Part shown: positions 63,682 through 64,000 of the stretch, piece by piece
Layout of the letters: each line of letters begins with the position of its first letter
Numbering within the stretch: position 1 is the first letter of the stretch
Notes under the pieces: generated by a model
Databases searched by the model: none
Told to the model about the DNA's origin: nothing
What the model saw: the letters and a program-made list of their open reading frames with translations, nothing else
Translations under genes and position numbers: made by a program
Origin: Pseudomonadota bacterium
Lineage (GTDB): Bacteria > Pseudomonadota > Gammaproteobacteria > JAKAQQ01
NCBI GenBank assembly: GCA_021839245.1
Contig: JAKCBQ010000004.1
Location: forward strand, 1-64,000
Length of the DNA stretch: 64,000 bases
Direction: 5' to 3'

Positions 63682-64000
63682 ATGAACCCAGCCGACCTTT
63701 CCGCGCACACCCCCGTCATGCGCCAATACCTCGGGATCAAGGCACAGCACCCCGACCATCTGGTCTTTTACCGCATGGGGGATTTCTACGAACTCTTTTA
63801 CGACGACGCCGCAGAAGCCGCGCGCCTCCTGCACCTGACCCTGACCCGTCGGGGGAGTTCCGCGGGGCAGCCCATTCCCATGGCGGGCGTGCCGGTGGCG
63901 GCCCTCGACGCCACACTGCGCCGTCTTCTCGGCCTGGGCCGCTCGGCCGTGGTCTGCGAGCAGATCGGCAACGGAGAAGGCGGACTCATTGAGCGGCGGG
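63682..64000 (+). CDS. mutS: DNA mismatch repair protein MutS, N-terminal part (runs off window)
   Basis: First 106 codons of MutS. The mismatch-binding domain I has [40 protein letters not shown] (with the intercalating Phe of the FYE motif), and [19 protein letters not shown]. The neighbourhood mutS-pncC-recA is common in this class. ATG 63682. The remainder lies to the right of the window. Confidence 0.95.
   Translation, partial: MNPADLSAHTPVMRQYLGIKAQHPDHLVFYRMGDFYELFYDDAAEAARLLHLTLTRRGSSAGQPIPMAGVPVAALDATLRRLLGLGRSAVVCEQIGNGEGGLIERR

Overview
The window reads as a high-GC chromosome segment from a gammaproteobacterium. The main argument is gene order: aroQ-accB-accC-prmA-(DUF3426)-fis-purH-purD, rho next to trxA, coaD next to rsmD, ftsE-ftsX, and above all recA-recX ... 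alaS-lysC-csrA-tRNA-Ser are arrangements typical of that class. The split adenosylcobalamin-dependent ribonucleotide reductase (nrdJa/nrdJb) also fits, since the same split is known in Pseudomonas. I cannot name a genus.

Layout. 1-443 is the end of an IS481-type element. 657-856 holds tRNA-Lys and tRNA-His. 0.9-5.6 kb is transport on the minus strand: a ClC channel, an ABC-2 exporter and an NCS1 permease. 5.7-11.9 kb, plus strand, has a three-domain glycosyltransferase fusion and a very large exported beta-propeller protein. 12-14.1 kb has a YghU-type thiol oxidoreductase, a PhzF isomerase, tRNA-Arg and tRNA-Pro. 14.2-45 kb is mostly housekeeping: one-carbon metabolism, Cys/Glu tRNA synthetases, fatty-acid and purine synthesis, rho, trxA, malic enzyme, an ABC exporter, DegQ, Hsp20, class II RNR, isocitrate dehydrogenase, coaD, rsmD, a lipase-like lipoprotein and ftsEX.

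45-50.5 kb is an accessory patch of poorer, more AT-rich sequence made largely of wreckage. It holds a frameshifted Fic gene, a truncated IS481 end, a cysteine-rich secreted protein, a probably intact ribbon-helix-helix/PIN toxin-antitoxin pair with a long inverted repeat upstream, a truncated DUF1778/GNAT toxin-antitoxin pair, and remnants of IS256- and IS1595-type transposases.

50.5-64 kb is a conserved core block (tRNA-Ser, csrA, lysC, alaS // recX, recA, thpR, pncC, mutS) interrupted between alaS and recX by about 5.7 kb of visibly lower GC. The interruption carries one tightly overlapping minus-strand operon: a xylose-isomerase-like TIM barrel protein, a LuxS enzyme with all its metal and catalytic residues, a sugar-phosphate cyclase of the valiolone-synthase rather than the dehydroquinate-synthase type, a UbiG O-methyltransferase and a UbiA prenyltransferase. 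Upstream lies a perfect FNR/ANR box. This is the most interesting part of the window. The gene set suggests that a sugar-derived cyclitol head group is built, prenylated and O-methylated, with LuxS either recycling the by-product of methylation or supplying a precursor. It partly resembles the ebo clusters (UbiA, cyclase and TIM barrel), but the addition of LuxS and UbiG and the absence of eboA, eboB and eboF make it different from what I know.
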